Part shown: in pieces, positions 18,621 to 27,948 of the stretch
Layout of the letters: each line of letters begins with the position of its first letter
How positions within the stretch are numbered: the stretch's first letter is position 1
Assembly (NCBI RefSeq): GCF_010727945.1
Contig: NZ_AP022569.1
Coordinates: 4,836,001-4,900,000 of the forward strand
Origin: Mycobacterium cookii
GTDB lineage: Bacteria > Actinomycetota > Actinomycetes > Mycobacteriales > Mycobacteriaceae
Direction: 5' to 3'
Length of the DNA stretch: 64,000 nt
The notes under the pieces: generated by a model
The model's database searches: none
The model's input: the letters and a program-made list of their open reading frames with translations, nothing else
Told to the model about the DNA's origin: nothing
Position numbers and translations under genes: made by a program

Positions 18621-18700
18621 TGTGCCACGGACTTCACTCGGGCTGGTTCAGCTCTCCACAGGACCGTCGGGATCGGTCAGGCCGGCAGCAGTGCCCCGCT
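18571..18700. repeat. Junction repeat copy 1 (of 3)
   Basis: The stretch running from the 5' end of the ThiF-like gene, through its upstream region (TCTGAGGCACTGTGCCACGG) to the 3' end of the DUF2342 gene (CAGCTCTCCACAGGACCGTC). Nearly the same DNA recurs at 20521-20640 and 21801-21900. Confidence 0.85.
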
Positions 18701-18763
18701 CGAACTCGGCGATCGCCTCATCGATTCCGCTGGTGCCGCCGCCGATGATGCGTCTTACCGGAT
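18652..18763 (-). pseudogene. 3' fragment of the DUF2342 gene (duplicate)
   Basis: The minus-strand reading VDPVRRIIGGGTSGIDEAIA followed by EFERGTAAGLTDPDGPVES matches the last 40 residues of the intact DUF2342 protein at 21879-23255 (DRVIGGDTSGIDEAIAQFER). The fragment starts abruptly where the cyclase gene ends. It is the remnant of a second copy of the gene that originally followed the ThiF-like gene. Confidence 0.8.
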
Positions 18764-20349
18764 CAACTATTGAGAACATTTCCGAGCGCGATGACTCGGG
18801 CTGTTTTTCTGCGATCGGTGACCGGGGCGACGCGGGCCAGCCCGCGCACAAGCCACGGTGCGCGCATCGCGATCACCTCGACAACGCGATCCGATCGGCG
18901 CATCGTCGTCCGACGGCCAGGAGTGGGCATTGACGCCAGTTCCGCCTCGGCCGATCCCGCCCGCGGGCCGTGGCGGTTGACCGCCAGCAGCTGCCAAGTG
19001 CCGGGCACGCCACGCAGCTCGACGCTGCCGCGGTCCTCGAAGCCGGTGCCCGAGCCGACCACCAGGTCACGCACGGTGCGGGAGACGAGGATTTCACCGC
19101 CCCCGGCCTGGCCGAGGATCCGCGCCGCGATGTGTACCGCGATTCCTCCGATGTCCGCGTCCAGCAGTTCACACTCGCCGGTGTGGATGCCAGCGCGGAT
19201 CTGGATGCTCAGTGTCTCGGCGTCATCGCGCAGGGCCTCGGCGCAGCGGATGGCCTGCGTCGGGCCGTCGAACGTGGCGAGGTGGCCGTCGCCGGTGCTT
19301 TTGACCACCTTTCCACCGAATCGTTCCGTGAGGTCGGCAGTGATCTCACCAAAGCGGTGCAGCACCGCCCGCCATTGCTCGTCGCCGCTCGCTGCGGCGT
19401 GTTGCGTCGACGCGACGATATCGGTGAACAGCACGGTGCGCAGGGCACGATGTGACTGCGCCGGCGCAGCATGGCTGCCGGTGAGGAACTCCTCGACCCC
19501 GGCCAGGATCTTGTCAGGCTCGGTTAAAAAGGGTGCGTGGTCCACACCCTCGACCTCCAGGTACCGCGCGCCCGGGATGTGGTCGGCGAGATACCGGCCG
19601 CCCTGCACCGGAACCACGTTGTCTTCGCGGGCGTGGATGACCAGGGTTGGCGTGGTGAGAGTGGGCAAGATCGGCCGCACGTCGGTCAGAAACGCCGCTT
19701 CGAATGACGCCCGCGCCATCCCCGGACTCGCGCACATGCGCTCCAACATCGCGAGCTGGCGCGTCGACCGGAACGACGGAGCGCTGAGGCTGGCTGCCGC
19801 ACCGCTTCCCCACCCGGAGCGCACGGCGCGGCCGCCTTCCTGGAAGCGGGCGAGCTGCTCGATCGACGGCGTGTATTCATCGCCCAGTTCGGCAAGGAAT
19901 CGCGACCGCAGCTCGGCCGGGTCGCGATCCATGTCTTCCCATCCCGTAAAGCTCCAATACGCGATAGTGCCGTGAAGGATCAGCGCCCGCACTCGCTCGG
20001 GCCGCGTTGCCGCGAACATCATGGCGACCGGTCCACCGTCACTCAGACCGGTCACGACGGCCTGCCCGAAGCCGACCGCATCCATGACAGCCTCGAGCTC
20101 GGCCGCTCGCTCCTCCAGCGTGCGAACTTTTGACACCGGGTCCGACAGGCCGACCCCGGCCTTGTCGAACACGGCAACGCGGCAGAACGTGGCGAGCTGA
20201 TCAAGGAACGCTTTGAATTGGGGCAGGGTCCAGGCCAGCTCGAGGTGGCTGACAAACGGCTCGACGATGATCAGCTCGACCGGCCCGTCGCCGAATACCT
20301 GATACGCCAGGCTGAGATCGCCGCACATGGCGTATGACGTTTCCGGCAT
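18763..20349 (-). CDS. Alpha/beta hydrolase-class III adenylate cyclase fusion
   Basis: A 528-residue protein. Residues 1 to about 275 are an alpha/beta hydrolase (nucleophile in GLSDGG, acid in AREDNVVP, His in GVDHAPF). Residues about 295-460 are a class III cyclase with metal Asp in VLFTDIVAST and in KSTGDGHLATFD, and GIAVHIAARI, where the usual transition-state Asn is His but the Arg is kept. Mycobacteria have several such hydrolase-cyclase fusions; output is probably cAMP gated by a small ligand. It is inserted between duplicated fragments of neighbouring genes, suggesting secondary acquisition. The start ATG 20349 (MPETSYAMCG) is preferred. Confidence 0.88.
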   Translation of the reverse strand: MPETSYAMCGDLSLAYQVFGDGPVELIIVEPFVSHLELAWTLPQFKAFLDQLATFCRVAVFDKAGVGLSDPVSKVRTLEERAAELEAVMDAVGFGQAVVTGLSDGGPVAMMFAATRPERVRALILHGTIAYWSFTGWEDMDRDPAELRSRFLAELGDEYTPSIEQLARFQEGGRAVRSGWGSGAAASLSAPSFRSTRQLAMLERMCASPGMARASFEAAFLTDVRPILPTLTTPTLVIHAREDNVVPVQGGRYLADHIPGARYLEVEGVDHAPFLTEPDKILAGVEEFLTGSHAAPAQSHRALRTVLFTDIVASTQHAAASGDEQWRAVLHRFGEITADLTERFGGKVVKSTGDGHLATFDGPTQAIRCAEALRDDAETLSIQIRAGIHTGECELLDADIGGIAVHIAARILGQAGGGEILVSRTVRDLVVGSGTGFEDRGSVELRGVPGTWQLLAVNRHGPRAGSAEAELASMPTPGRRTTMRRSDRVVEVIAMRAPWLVRGLARVAPVTDRRKTARVIALGNVLNS

Positions 20350-20425
20350 CGCATGAGCGTACTGCTGATCCCGCCGCTCGCCGGGGCACGAGTGACAGTC
20401 CCCGGGTATTTCCACACCACCGGGT

Positions 20426-20564
20426 CGGCCTCGGCGGCGGTGACCGCCGCGTGCGGCTGGCTGCCGTGCTTCATGCGCGCTCCCGAGCAGCGCAGGCCCT
20501 CCAGTAGCAGCACGGGAAGCGCCCGGTCCAGCGCATACAGCGACGGCGTGGGCTGCGCCATCTG
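20426..20564 (-). pseudogene. Internally deleted copy of the ThiF-like gene
   Basis: On the minus strand MPQMAQPTPSLYALDRALPV is joined directly to LLEGLRCSGARMKHGSQPHA, that is, residues about 1-21 and 116-150 of the intact ThiF-like protein with roughly 285 bp missing between. It is a decayed duplicate, lying directly upstream of the cyclase fusion gene. Confidence 0.8.
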
Positions 20565-20640
20565 AGGCACTGTGCCACGGACCTCAGGCAGGCTGGTTCA
20601 GCTCTCCACAGGACCGTCGGGACCGCGATCGGGATCGGTC
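20521..20640. repeat. Junction repeat copy 2
   Basis: Same junction as at 18571, with a few substitutions. It ends in a short stub of the DUF2342 3' end rather than a longer fragment. Confidence 0.85.
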
Positions 20641-20655
20641 AACGCCGCAGGATCA

Positions 20656-20952
20656 TTACCTGCATCGGACCGATAGATTTTCGCAATACATTCCGACGCC
20701 ACCCCAGTCGGTTGATGTGCGAGACGTTCCGGCACCGCCCCGGCCGGCGGCTGAGCCTGGGCCGCCTTGAAAGCCCGGCGGCGCCCACAGCGATGGAGTC
20801 GACGTAATCAATTGATCGACTATCGGGGGCACCGGTAGCGGATTTGGGTCTACCGGCTGGGCGCTCGCTACGCCTGTGCCGCCCGCGAGAGCTATGACGC
20901 TGATCCCGCCGGCCAGCAGTGCCCAAGCACAGCTATGACGTTTCATCGTCAT
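20656..20952 (-). CDS. Small secreted mycobacterial protein
   Basis: A 98-residue protein with a signal peptide (MKRHSCAWALLAGGISVIAL, cleavage probably after ASA in GVASAQPVDP). The mature part is Pro/Gly-rich (PLPVPPIVDQLITSTPSLW) and ends in GMYCENLSVRC, with two Cys that may pair. I recognise it as a conserved mycobacterial exported protein of unknown function. The start ATG 20946 is also possible. It is divergent from the porin gene (148 bases between) and lies in the second inserted cassette. Confidence 0.78.
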   Translation of the reverse strand: MTMKRHSCAWALLAGGISVIALAGGTGVASAQPVDPNPLPVPPIVDQLITSTPSLWAPPGFQGGPGSAAGRGGAGTSRTSTDWGGVGMYCENLSVRCR

Positions 20953-21100
20953 CCCCTCTGTGGTCCGCCCGCGACATATTTGCAGTCTCCTCTAGCTTTC
21001 TGCGCCCAGGTCGCATACCGGCCACAAACCCACAACAACTTTGATTTCGGCGACCAGTCAAAACCGCGACGCGAATCGGCCAGGGCTTACGGTGTCGGGC

Positions 21101-21790
21101 ATGACACGAGTGGCCGTGGCCGTTCGGCGCGCTGCGGTTCTTGCTGTCTGCCTCGTCATGTCTGCGACCACAGCGCCTTTCACAGGCGCTGACCCCAACC
21201 CTGCTCCTGCCCCACCCGATGCGGCGCCACCGGCCGACGGACGGGTGCCCTCGGGCAATCCGGCAACTGTCAACACTCCCGACGGCTGGAACCTGCTCCT
21301 CGGCGCAAGGGACGAGATGCAAATTCCGGTTGCGCCGTTGACCACCGCGGTCTCGTCTCGCGAATACCTCGCGAGCGGAACATTCTTCGCTTGGCTGAAG
21401 GGACCGGAGGAGCCTCGAGGCGTCCTCGAGGTGGGTTACGAGATCGGCTGCGGAATCGATATGAGCACATCCAACGGCGTCACGATGGCGGGTAGCGCGG
21501 GCGTCAACCCGGGCGTCGGCTTCCCGTTGACCGGTGGCTTTATTCCGTTGGTCACCGTCCCGGTCAACGGCGTGATCACCGTGGGGCTCAAGCCCGGCCT
21601 GGTGATCGTGGTGCCGGTGGACAAGAAGGAGTTCAAGGGAGCAAATCCGTGGGTCATGATCAACAAGTTCCACGTCAAGATCGACGGATGCGTGGGCCAG
21701 TCGTTCATTCGCTCCTACGCGACGCTGACCCGACAGACCGACCAATCCGACGTCGTGCTGTCCTACGTCGGCGTCACGAAAGCCGTCTGA
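21101..21790 (+). CDS. MspA-family outer-membrane porin
   Basis: A 229-residue exported protein with a signal peptide (MTRVAVAVRRAAVLAVCLVM) and the MspA-family pattern DGWNLLLGARDEMQIPV, then ASGTF, LEVGYEIGCGIDMSTSNGV and a beta-rich C-terminal half. MspA porins form octameric mycomembrane channels for hydrophilic solutes. The region after GVNPG carries extended hydrophobic strands (FIPLVTVPVNGVITVGL) compared with MspA itself, and two Cys are present, so it is a divergent member. The start ATG 21101 is preferred over 21041 because the signal peptide begins there. Confidence 0.87.
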   Translation: MTRVAVAVRRAAVLAVCLVMSATTAPFTGADPNPAPAPPDAAPPADGRVPSGNPATVNTPDGWNLLLGARDEMQIPVAPLTTAVSSREYLASGTFFAWLKGPEEPRGVLEVGYEIGCGIDMSTSNGVTMAGSAGVNPGVGFPLTGGFIPLVTVPVNGVITVGLKPGLVIVVPVDKKEFKGANPWVMINKFHVKIDGCVGQSFIRSYATLTRQTDQSDVVLSYVGVTKAV

Positions 21791-21800
21791 TCGCGGTCGC

Positions 21801-21900
21801 CGCCGGGTCCAGCGCAAACAGCGACGGCATGGGCTGCCCCATCTGAGGCACTGTGCCATGGACTTCGGTCGGGCTGGTTCAGCTCTCCACAGGACCGTCG
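21801..21900. repeat. Junction repeat copy 3
   Basis: A third copy, joined to the intact DUF2342 gene. Only about 45 bases of ThiF-like 5' sequence precede it, directly after the porin gene stop. Confidence 0.85.
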
Positions 21901-23255
21901 GGGCCGTCGCCGGGGCCCCGATCAGCGTCGCGCTCGAACTGGGCGATCGCCTCGTCGATCCCGCTGGTGTCGCCGCCGATGACGCGGTCGATGAAACCGG
22001 CCGGGTCGTCGAGATCCTCGGAGTCGGGCAGCAGATCGGGGTGTTGCCAGATGGCGTCGCGGGCATCGACGCCCGCGGCTTGGGTCAGCCGGTCCCATAG
22101 CGCTGCGGCCTCGCGAAGCTTGCGGGGCCGCAGCTCCAGGCCGACCAGTGTGGCAAAGGTCTGTTCGGCCGGCCCGCCGGTGGCCCGGCGGCGGCGCAAC
22201 GTCTCGCCCAGTGCGGCCGCGCCGGGGATCCGTTCGCCCAGCGCCGCATCGACGGTGGTCTGCACCCAGCCTTCGATCAGCGCCAGCAAGGTTTCGAGCC
22301 GCTCTAGAGCCTGGGTCTGCTCGGGGGTGGCCTTGGGCTCGAAGACGCCCTGGGTCAGCAGCTGCTCGACGGCGGCCGGATCGTTCAGCGACGCGGGGTT
22401 GAAGTCGCGGGCCAACTCCTCGATGCCGTGCATGTCGATCTTCATGCCCTTGGCGTAGGCCTCGACGGCGCCGAGCAACTGGCTGGACAGCCACGGCACA
22501 TGACTGAACAACCGGTGATGGGCAGCCTCACGAGCCGCCAGGAACGTGACGATCTCACTGCGGGACTGCTCGAGGCCGTCGGCGAACGACTCGATGGCGT
22601 CCGGCAAAAGCGCGGCAATACCCTTGGGCCCCAACGGCAATCCGATGTCGGTCGACGTCAAGACCTCGCGGGCCAGTCTGGCCAGCGCCTGGCCGAGCTG
22701 CGAGCCGAACGCCATGCCGCCCATCTGCGACATCATCGACAGCAGTGGGCCGGCCATGCTCCTGGCCTCTTCGGGCAGCGACGACGCCCACACGGTGGCG
22801 ATCTGCTGAGCCATCGGATCGCACAGCCGCTTCCAAGTCTCCAGCGTGTGGTCCACCCAGTCGTTGGGCGTCCAGGCGACGGCCTTCGTGGTGCCCGCGG
22901 GCAGCGCGGTCACCCCATCCAGCCAGGTCTCGGCGAGACGGACGGCGTCGCTGATCGCATCGCGGGTACCGGCCGGAATCGGCGCCACGAACCCGATCGA
23001 GCTTGACGCCAGTTGCCGGGCCAGGTCGTAGTTGACCGGTCCGGAGGTGCTGGTGCCCATCGCCGAGCCGGCGCCGCTGAACATCTGTCCGAGGCGGGTG
23101 AAGATCTGGCCCAGGTCGGCCATGTTGAATTCGCCGCCGAGGCCGCCCAGACCGAACGGGTCGGCGGATCCCGAGCCGGAAGCGGCATCGTCATCCCGGC
23201 GCTTGTCGCGGTCCGGGTCATCTCCGGCGGAGAATCCGAAAGGCAGGTCAGCCAT
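21879..23255 (-). CDS. DUF2342 zinc-dependent metalloprotease-like protein (TIGR03624)
   Basis: A 458-residue protein of the actinobacterial DUF2342/TIGR03624 family, the Rv3195 equivalent. The conserved AAREAAHHRLFSHVPWL segment (about residues 225-240) carries the likely zinc-binding His residues. The N-terminus is Gly/Asp-rich and disordered. ATG 23255 (MADLPFGF) is the start used; ATG 23273 would add six residues. It diverges from the Lon-like protease gene with 97 bases between. Its 3' end is duplicated near 18652. Confidence 0.88.
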   Translation of the reverse strand: MADLPFGFSAGDDPDRDKRRDDDAASGSGSADPFGLGGLGGEFNMADLGQIFTRLGQMFSGAGSAMGTSTSGPVNYDLARQLASSSIGFVAPIPAGTRDAISDAVRLAETWLDGVTALPAGTTKAVAWTPNDWVDHTLETWKRLCDPMAQQIATVWASSLPEEARSMAGPLLSMMSQMGGMAFGSQLGQALARLAREVLTSTDIGLPLGPKGIAALLPDAIESFADGLEQSRSEIVTFLAAREAAHHRLFSHVPWLSSQLLGAVEAYAKGMKIDMHGIEELARDFNPASLNDPAAVEQLLTQGVFEPKATPEQTQALERLETLLALIEGWVQTTVDAALGERIPGAAALGETLRRRRATGGPAEQTFATLVGLELRPRKLREAAALWDRLTQAAGVDARDAIWQHPDLLPDSEDLDDPAGFIDRVIGGDTSGIDEAIAQFERDADRGPGDGPDGPVES

Positions 23256-23352
23256 GTCCTCAACGGTACTCATCGGCGAAGCGCGACGCGCGACCGTCCG
23301 TCCGCTCTGAGCGAACCCGAACTCGGACAGCGCTCCGTCTAGTGTTAGCGAC

Positions 23353-24375
23353 GTGAACAGGCGGATTCTGACGCTGTTGGTGGCGCTGGTCCCGATCATG
23401 GTTTTCGGTGTGCTGCTCGCCGCGGTGACGGTGCCGTATGTGTCGCTGGGTCCGGGTCCGGCGTTCGACACGCTCGGCGAGGTCGACGGCAAACAGGTGG
23501 TCGACATCAAGGGCACTCAGACTCATCCGACCACGGGCCACCTGGATATGACGACGGTGTCCCAGCGCGACGAACTCAGCCTGGCCGAAGCGCTGACGTT
23601 GTGGCTGTCCGGCCAGGAACAACTGATGCCGCGCGATTTGGTCTACCCGCCGGGGTCGTCGCGGGAGGACATCGACAAAGCCAACGACGCCGATTTCAAG
23701 CAGTCCGAGCACAACGCGGAGTTCGCGGCCCTGGGTTATCTGAAGTACCCGCAGGCGGTGACGGTGGTGGTGGTCAGCGAGCCTGGGCCGGCGGTGAACA
23801 AGCTGCAGGCCGGTGACTCCATTACGGCGGTCAATGGCACGCCGGTCGCCGACGTCGACCAGTTCACCTCCTTTCTGAAGCACACCAAACCCGGACAGTC
23901 GGTTTCCGTCGGCTTTCGTCGCAAAAACGCGCCGCCCGGGGTCGCCCAGATCACGCTGGGCAAGCACCCGGACAAGGATTACGGCCTGGTCGGCGTCTCG
24001 GTGACCGACGCCCCGTGGGCGCCGTTCTCGGTCGACTTCAACCTCGCCAATGTGGGCGGACCCTCAGCAGGTCTGATGTTCAGCCTGGCCGTCATCGACA
24101 AACTCACGACAGGCAACTTGGCCGGCTCGAAGTTCGTCGCCGGCACCGGCACCATCAAGCCGGACGGCGAAGTGGGCCGCATCGGCGGGATCGTGCACAA
24201 GATGAGCGCGGCTCGCGATGCCGGGGCGACGGTCTTTCTGGTGCCGGCCGAGAACTGCTACGAGGCGAACTCTGACAAGGTGCCTGGTCTGCAGTTGGTG
24301 AAGGTCGACAATCTCGGTGGCGCAGTGGAGGCGCTGCACGCCGTCACCGCAGGCAAGCAACCGCCGAGTTGTTGA
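23353..24375 (+). CDS. Membrane-anchored PDZ/Lon-like S16 protease
   Basis: A 340-residue protein: an N-terminal membrane anchor (LTLLVALVPIMVFGVLLA), a PDZ domain (about residues 130-205, VVSEPGPAVNKLQAGDSI) and a C-terminal S16 Lon-type protease domain. The catalytic Ser is in GGPSAGLMFS (about residue 238) and the Lys in GGIVHKMSAA (about residue 282), the usual Lon dyad spacing. No ATPase domain is present. The start is GTG 23353. It is the Rv3194c equivalent and lies 70 bases upstream of the UPF0182 gene. Confidence 0.92.
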   Translation: MNRRILTLLVALVPIMVFGVLLAAVTVPYVSLGPGPAFDTLGEVDGKQVVDIKGTQTHPTTGHLDMTTVSQRDELSLAEALTLWLSGQEQLMPRDLVYPPGSSREDIDKANDADFKQSEHNAEFAALGYLKYPQAVTVVVVSEPGPAVNKLQAGDSITAVNGTPVADVDQFTSFLKHTKPGQSVSVGFRRKNAPPGVAQITLGKHPDKDYGLVGVSVTDAPWAPFSVDFNLANVGGPSAGLMFSLAVIDKLTTGNLAGSKFVAGTGTIKPDGEVGRIGGIVHKMSAARDAGATVFLVPAENCYEANSDKVPGLQLVKVDNLGGAVEALHAVTAGKQPPSC

Positions 24376-24445
24376 CGATCGGGGCGGTGCAGATGAGATG
24401 CGTACAGTTGAAACGTCGAGCACAACCGAGCAGGGAGCGTAGCTA

Positions 24446-27415
24446 GTGGGGATGCGGCCTGCCGCCAGAATGCCGAAGCTGACTCGACGTAGCCGGACCC
24501 TCATCGCGGTCGCGCTGACCGCGATCGGCCTGCTGCTCATCGGCCCGCGACTGATCGACGCCTACGTGGACTGGCTCTGGTTCGGCGAGCTGGGTTACCG
24601 TTCGGTGTTCTCGACCGTCCTGGTGACCCGGTTGATCGTGTTTGTGGTGATCGGCTTGCTGGTCGGCGGCATCGTGTTCGGTGGTCTGGCGCTGGCCTAC
24701 CGAACCCGACCGGTGTTCGTGCCGAGCAACGGCAACGACCCGGTGGCGCGCTACCGCACCGTGGTGATGGCAAGGTTGCCGGTGATTGGCGCGGGCGTCC
24801 CGGTGGCGATCGGTTTGCTCGCCGGGATTGTCGCGCAGACCTATTGGGTGCGTATTCAGCTGTTCCTGCACGGCGGCGACTTCGGCGTTCGCGATCCGCA
24901 ATTCGGTAAAGACCTCGGGTTCTACGCCTTCGAGTTGCCGTTCTACCGGCTGGTGCTCAGCTTCCTGTTCGTTGCACTGTTCCTCGCATTCGTCGCGAAC
25001 CTGTTGGCGCACTACATCTTCGGCGGCATCCGGCTTTCCGGTCGCACCGGAGCGCTGAGCCGCTCGGCGCGCATCCAGCTTGTCAGCCTGGTCGGAACGC
25101 TGGTGCTGCTCAAGGCGGTTGCCTACTGGCTGGACCGCTATGAGCTGCTGTCGCACACTCGCGCCGGTAAGCCGTTCACTGGGGCGGGGTACACCGACAT
25201 CAACGCGGTGCTGCCCGCCAAACTGATTCTGCTGGCGATCGCGCTGATCTGCGCGATCGCGGTGTTCTCGGCAATTGTGTTGCGAGATCTGCGGATTCCG
25301 TCCATTGGACTGGTCCTGCTGCTGCTGTCGTCGATGATCGTCGGCGCCGCCTGGCCGCTGATTGTCGAGCAGATCAGCGTCAAACCCAATGCAGCGCAGA
25401 AGGAACGCGAATACATCAGCCGCAGCATCGGCGCGACCCGTCAGGCCTACGGGCTGACCGAAGACGTGGTGACCTACCGCGACTACAGCGGCGACAGCCA
25501 GGCCACCGCCGAACAGGTCGCCTCCGACCGCGCCACCACGGCCAACATCCGACTGCTCGACCCTACGATCATCAGCCCGGCCTTCACGCAGTTCCAGCAG
25601 GGCAAGAACTTCTACTACTTTCCCGACCAGCTGTCGATCGACCGCTACCGCGATCGCGACGGCACGCTGCGCGACTACGTCGTCGCGGCCCGTGAACTCA
25701 ACCCGGATCACCTCATCGACAACCAGCGGGACTGGATCAACCGACACACCGTCTTCACACACGGCAACGGCTTCATCGCCTCGCCGGCCAACACCGTGCG
25801 CGGTATTGCCAACGACCCCAACCAAAATGGCGGATACCCGGAGTTTCGGGCCAGCGTGGTTGGCGCCAACGGCAGCGTGCTGTCCCCGGGTCCGGCACCG
25901 CTGGACCAGCCGCGGGTCTACTACGGACCGGTGATATCGAGCACGCCCGCGGATTACGCGATCGTCGGCAAGAACGGTGTCGACCGGGAATACGACTACG
26001 AGACCAACACCGAGACCAAGAACTACACCTACACCGGCAGCGGGGGAGTGCCGCTTGGCGGCTGGTTGTCGCGCAGCGTCTTCGCCGCGAAATTCGCCGA
26101 GCGAAACTTCCTGTTCTCCAACGTCATCGGATCCAACAGCAAGATCCTGTTCAACCGTGATCCGGCGCAGCGGGTGGAGGCGGTGGCGCCGTGGTTGACG
26201 ACAGACAGCGGCGTGTACCCGGCGATCGTCAACAAGCGGCTGGTGTGGATCCTCGACGGTTACACCACGCTGGATAACTATCCCTACTCCGAGCTCACGT
26301 CACTGTCGTCGGCCACCGCCGACTCCACCGAAGTGGCGTTCAACCGGTTGGCACCCGACAAGCAGGTGTCTTACATCCGCAACTCGGTGAAGGCCACCGT
26401 CGATGCCTACGACGGCACGGTGACGTTGTATCAGCAGGACGAGCGCGACCCGGTGCTCAAAGCGTGGATGAAGGTGTTCCCCGGGACGGTCAAACCGAAG
26501 AGCGACATCACGGCCGAATTGTCTGCCCACCTGCGCTATCCCGAAGACCTGTTCAAGGTGCAGCGAATGCTGCTGGCCAAATACCACGTCAACGACCCGG
26601 TGACGTTCTTCTCCACGTCCGATTTCTGGGACGTGCCGCTGGACCCGAATCCGACGGCGAGCAGCTATCAGCCGCCGTATTACATCGTCGCGAAAGACAT
26701 TGCCAAAGGCGACAATTCGGCGTCGTTCCAGCTGACCACTGCGATGAACAGGTTCAAGCGGGACTATCTGGCGGCCTACATCAGCGCCAGTTCCGATCCG
26801 GAGAACTACGGCAAGATCACCGTGCTGACCATTCCCGGTCAGGTCAATGGACCCAAGCTGGCCAACAACGCGATCACCACCGACACCGCGGTATCCCAGG
26901 ACCTCGGTGTGATCGGCCGGGACAACCAGAACCGGATCAAATGGGGCAACCTGCTGACGTTGCCGGTTGCGAAGGGTGGACTGCTGTACGTCGAGCCGGT
27001 GTATGCCTCGCCCGGTGCCAGCGACGCCGCGTCGTCATATCCGCGGTTGATCCGGGTGGCGATGATGTACAACGACAAAATCGGCTACGGCCCCACCGTT
27101 GGTGACGCGCTGACCGGGCTGTTCGGTCCTGGTGCCGGTGCGACTGCGGCCGGTATCGCGCCCACCGAACCGGCCGCGCCCGCTGGCAGTCCGCCGCCCG
27201 AAGGTTCGCCGCCGACACCGCCCCCGGCGGCCGCTGCCATCCCGCCGCCCGGCGGCGCCGTCACGCTCTCACCAGCCAAGGCCGCCGCGCTCAAGGACAT
27301 CGAGTCGGCGCTGGGCACCGCGCGCGAAGCGCAGAAAAACGGCGACTTCGCCGCATACGGGTCGGCGCTGCAGCGGCTGGACGACGCGATCAACAAGTAC
27401 AACAACACCAAGTGA
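24446..27415 (+). CDS. UPF0182 family large membrane protein
   Basis: A 989-residue protein with about seven transmembrane segments in the first 310 residues, a large extracytoplasmic domain, and a Pro/Ala-rich tract (about residues 900-940) before a short charged C-terminal helix. The family is conserved in actinobacteria and cyanobacteria without known function; Rv3193c is the positional match. The start GTG 24446 follows AGGGAG by 7 bases; ATG 24452 is an alternative. Confidence 0.93.
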   Translation: MGMRPAARMPKLTRRSRTLIAVALTAIGLLLIGPRLIDAYVDWLWFGELGYRSVFSTVLVTRLIVFVVIGLLVGGIVFGGLALAYRTRPVFVPSNGNDPVARYRTVVMARLPVIGAGVPVAIGLLAGIVAQTYWVRIQLFLHGGDFGVRDPQFGKDLGFYAFELPFYRLVLSFLFVALFLAFVANLLAHYIFGGIRLSGRTGALSRSARIQLVSLVGTLVLLKAVAYWLDRYELLSHTRAGKPFTGAGYTDINAVLPAKLILLAIALICAIAVFSAIVLRDLRIPSIGLVLLLLSSMIVGAAWPLIVEQISVKPNAAQKEREYISRSIGATRQAYGLTEDVVTYRDYSGDSQATAEQVASDRATTANIRLLDPTIISPAFTQFQQGKNFYYFPDQLSIDRYRDRDGTLRDYVVAARELNPDHLIDNQRDWINRHTVFTHGNGFIASPANTVRGIANDPNQNGGYPEFRASVVGANGSVLSPGPAPLDQPRVYYGPVISSTPADYAIVGKNGVDREYDYETNTETKNYTYTGSGGVPLGGWLSRSVFAAKFAERNFLFSNVIGSNSKILFNRDPAQRVEAVAPWLTTDSGVYPAIVNKRLVWILDGYTTLDNYPYSELTSLSSATADSTEVAFNRLAPDKQVSYIRNSVKATVDAYDGTVTLYQQDERDPVLKAWMKVFPGTVKPKSDITAELSAHLRYPEDLFKVQRMLLAKYHVNDPVTFFSTSDFWDVPLDPNPTASSYQPPYYIVAKDIAKGDNSASFQLTTAMNRFKRDYLAAYISASSDPENYGKITVLTIPGQVNGPKLANNAITTDTAVSQDLGVIGRDNQNRIKWGNLLTLPVAKGGLLYVEPVYASPGASDAASSYPRLIRVAMMYNDKIGYGPTVGDALTGLFGPGAGATAAGIAPTEPAAPAGSPPPEGSPPTPPPAAAAIPPPGGAVTLSPAKAAALKDIESALGTAREAQKNGDFAAYGSALQRLDDAINKYNNTK

Positions 27416-27484
27416 GTCGGTTGATGCTGATCAAGGCGCGATTTGGTGGCCTAGCGCGGGTTCGGTAACCTGATATTCACCCGT

Positions 27485-27558
27485 CGCGGGGTGGAGCAGC
27501 TCGGTAGCTCGCTGGGCTCATAACCCAGAGGTCGCAGGTTCGAATCCTGTCCCCGCTA
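27485..27558 (+). tRNA. Initiator tRNA-Met (CAT)
   Basis: A 74-base cloverleaf: acceptor CGCGGGG/CCCCGCT, D arm AGCTCGGTAGCT, anticodon CAT in CTCATAA, T arm GCAGG-TTCGAAT-CCTGT. Three G-C pairs stack in the anticodon stem (GGG/CCC) and position 1 is unpaired with 72 (C against T), both initiator features. CCA is not encoded. Its 3' part recurs at 39951. Confidence 0.96.
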
Positions 27559-27630
27559 CTAGTAAAAACGGCCCTCGGAGATCACTCCGGGGGCCGTTTT
27601 CATGCCGCTTGGGAACACTTTTGGGAACAT
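27516..27630 (+). repeat. Left direct repeat (attL-like) of the tRNA island
   Basis: From 27516 to 27565, 50 bases covering the tRNA 3' half and ACTAGTAA are identical to 39951-40000. Weaker similarity continues through the terminator hairpin and CTTTTGGGA to about 27630, matching to about 40065. The repeats bracket 12.4 kb of accessory genes. Confidence 0.85.
27569..27600 (+). terminator. Rho-independent terminator of tRNA-Met
   Basis: Stem CGGCCCTCGGA (27569-27579) and TCCGGGGGCCG (27586-27596), one G-T pair, followed by TTTT. It is duplicated at 40005. Confidence 0.85.
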
Positions 27631-27909
27631 TCGCACCGCTAACGACTGATTGTCGACGGACGAGTTGTCTGGCCGGACTAATCCGTTTAGCGGCCGGGCG
27701 ATATTCGTGGCACGGCAGGGATGCGTCGCACTGGAGGGATTGTCGCGGTCGCCTAAACAGGGCCCACACGCCGGCTGAGGGACACGCTCGCGGCTTAGGG
27801 CCGATGTGACTAGCTGCCACCTCCGGTGGAGAAGCCGCCGCAAGCCGACGCGTCAACTTCTTGTCAGTCGGCGTCGCTCACCGAAGCGGGTCAACCATCC
27901 CGACCGAAA
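27601..27909. other. Intergenic stretch without a convincing gene
   Basis: Open frames here read antisense through the tRNA (ending VAGTGFEPATSGL) and are not genes. In the plus-strand frame at about 27603 the reading PLGNTFGNIRTAND then stop resembles the tail of a phage-type integrase, but nothing upstream supports a full gene. Confidence 0.5.
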
Positions 27910-27925
27910 GGTTGATATGTCAACC
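27910..27925. promoter_or_regulatory. MarR-type operator (single)
   Basis: GGTTGATATGTCAACC, an inverted repeat of GGTTGA/TCAACC around TATG. It ends 23 bases before the marR start at 27949 and so probably mediates autorepression. Four more copies occur at 30009, 30049, 34099 and 34139. Confidence 0.8.
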
Positions 27926-27948
27926 CTTACGAGTAGTATCGGAAACCG

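Noticed and set aside
24443..25825. 460-codon minus-strand frame opposite the UPF0182 gene
   Set aside because: Low-complexity His/Gln/Asp-rich reading typical of antisense frames in high-GC genes; the plus-strand gene is clear.
27518..27856. Minus-strand frame ending VAGTGFEPATSGL
   Set aside because: This tail is the antisense translation of a tRNA and appears in many misannotated frames; the same happens at 39953-40198.
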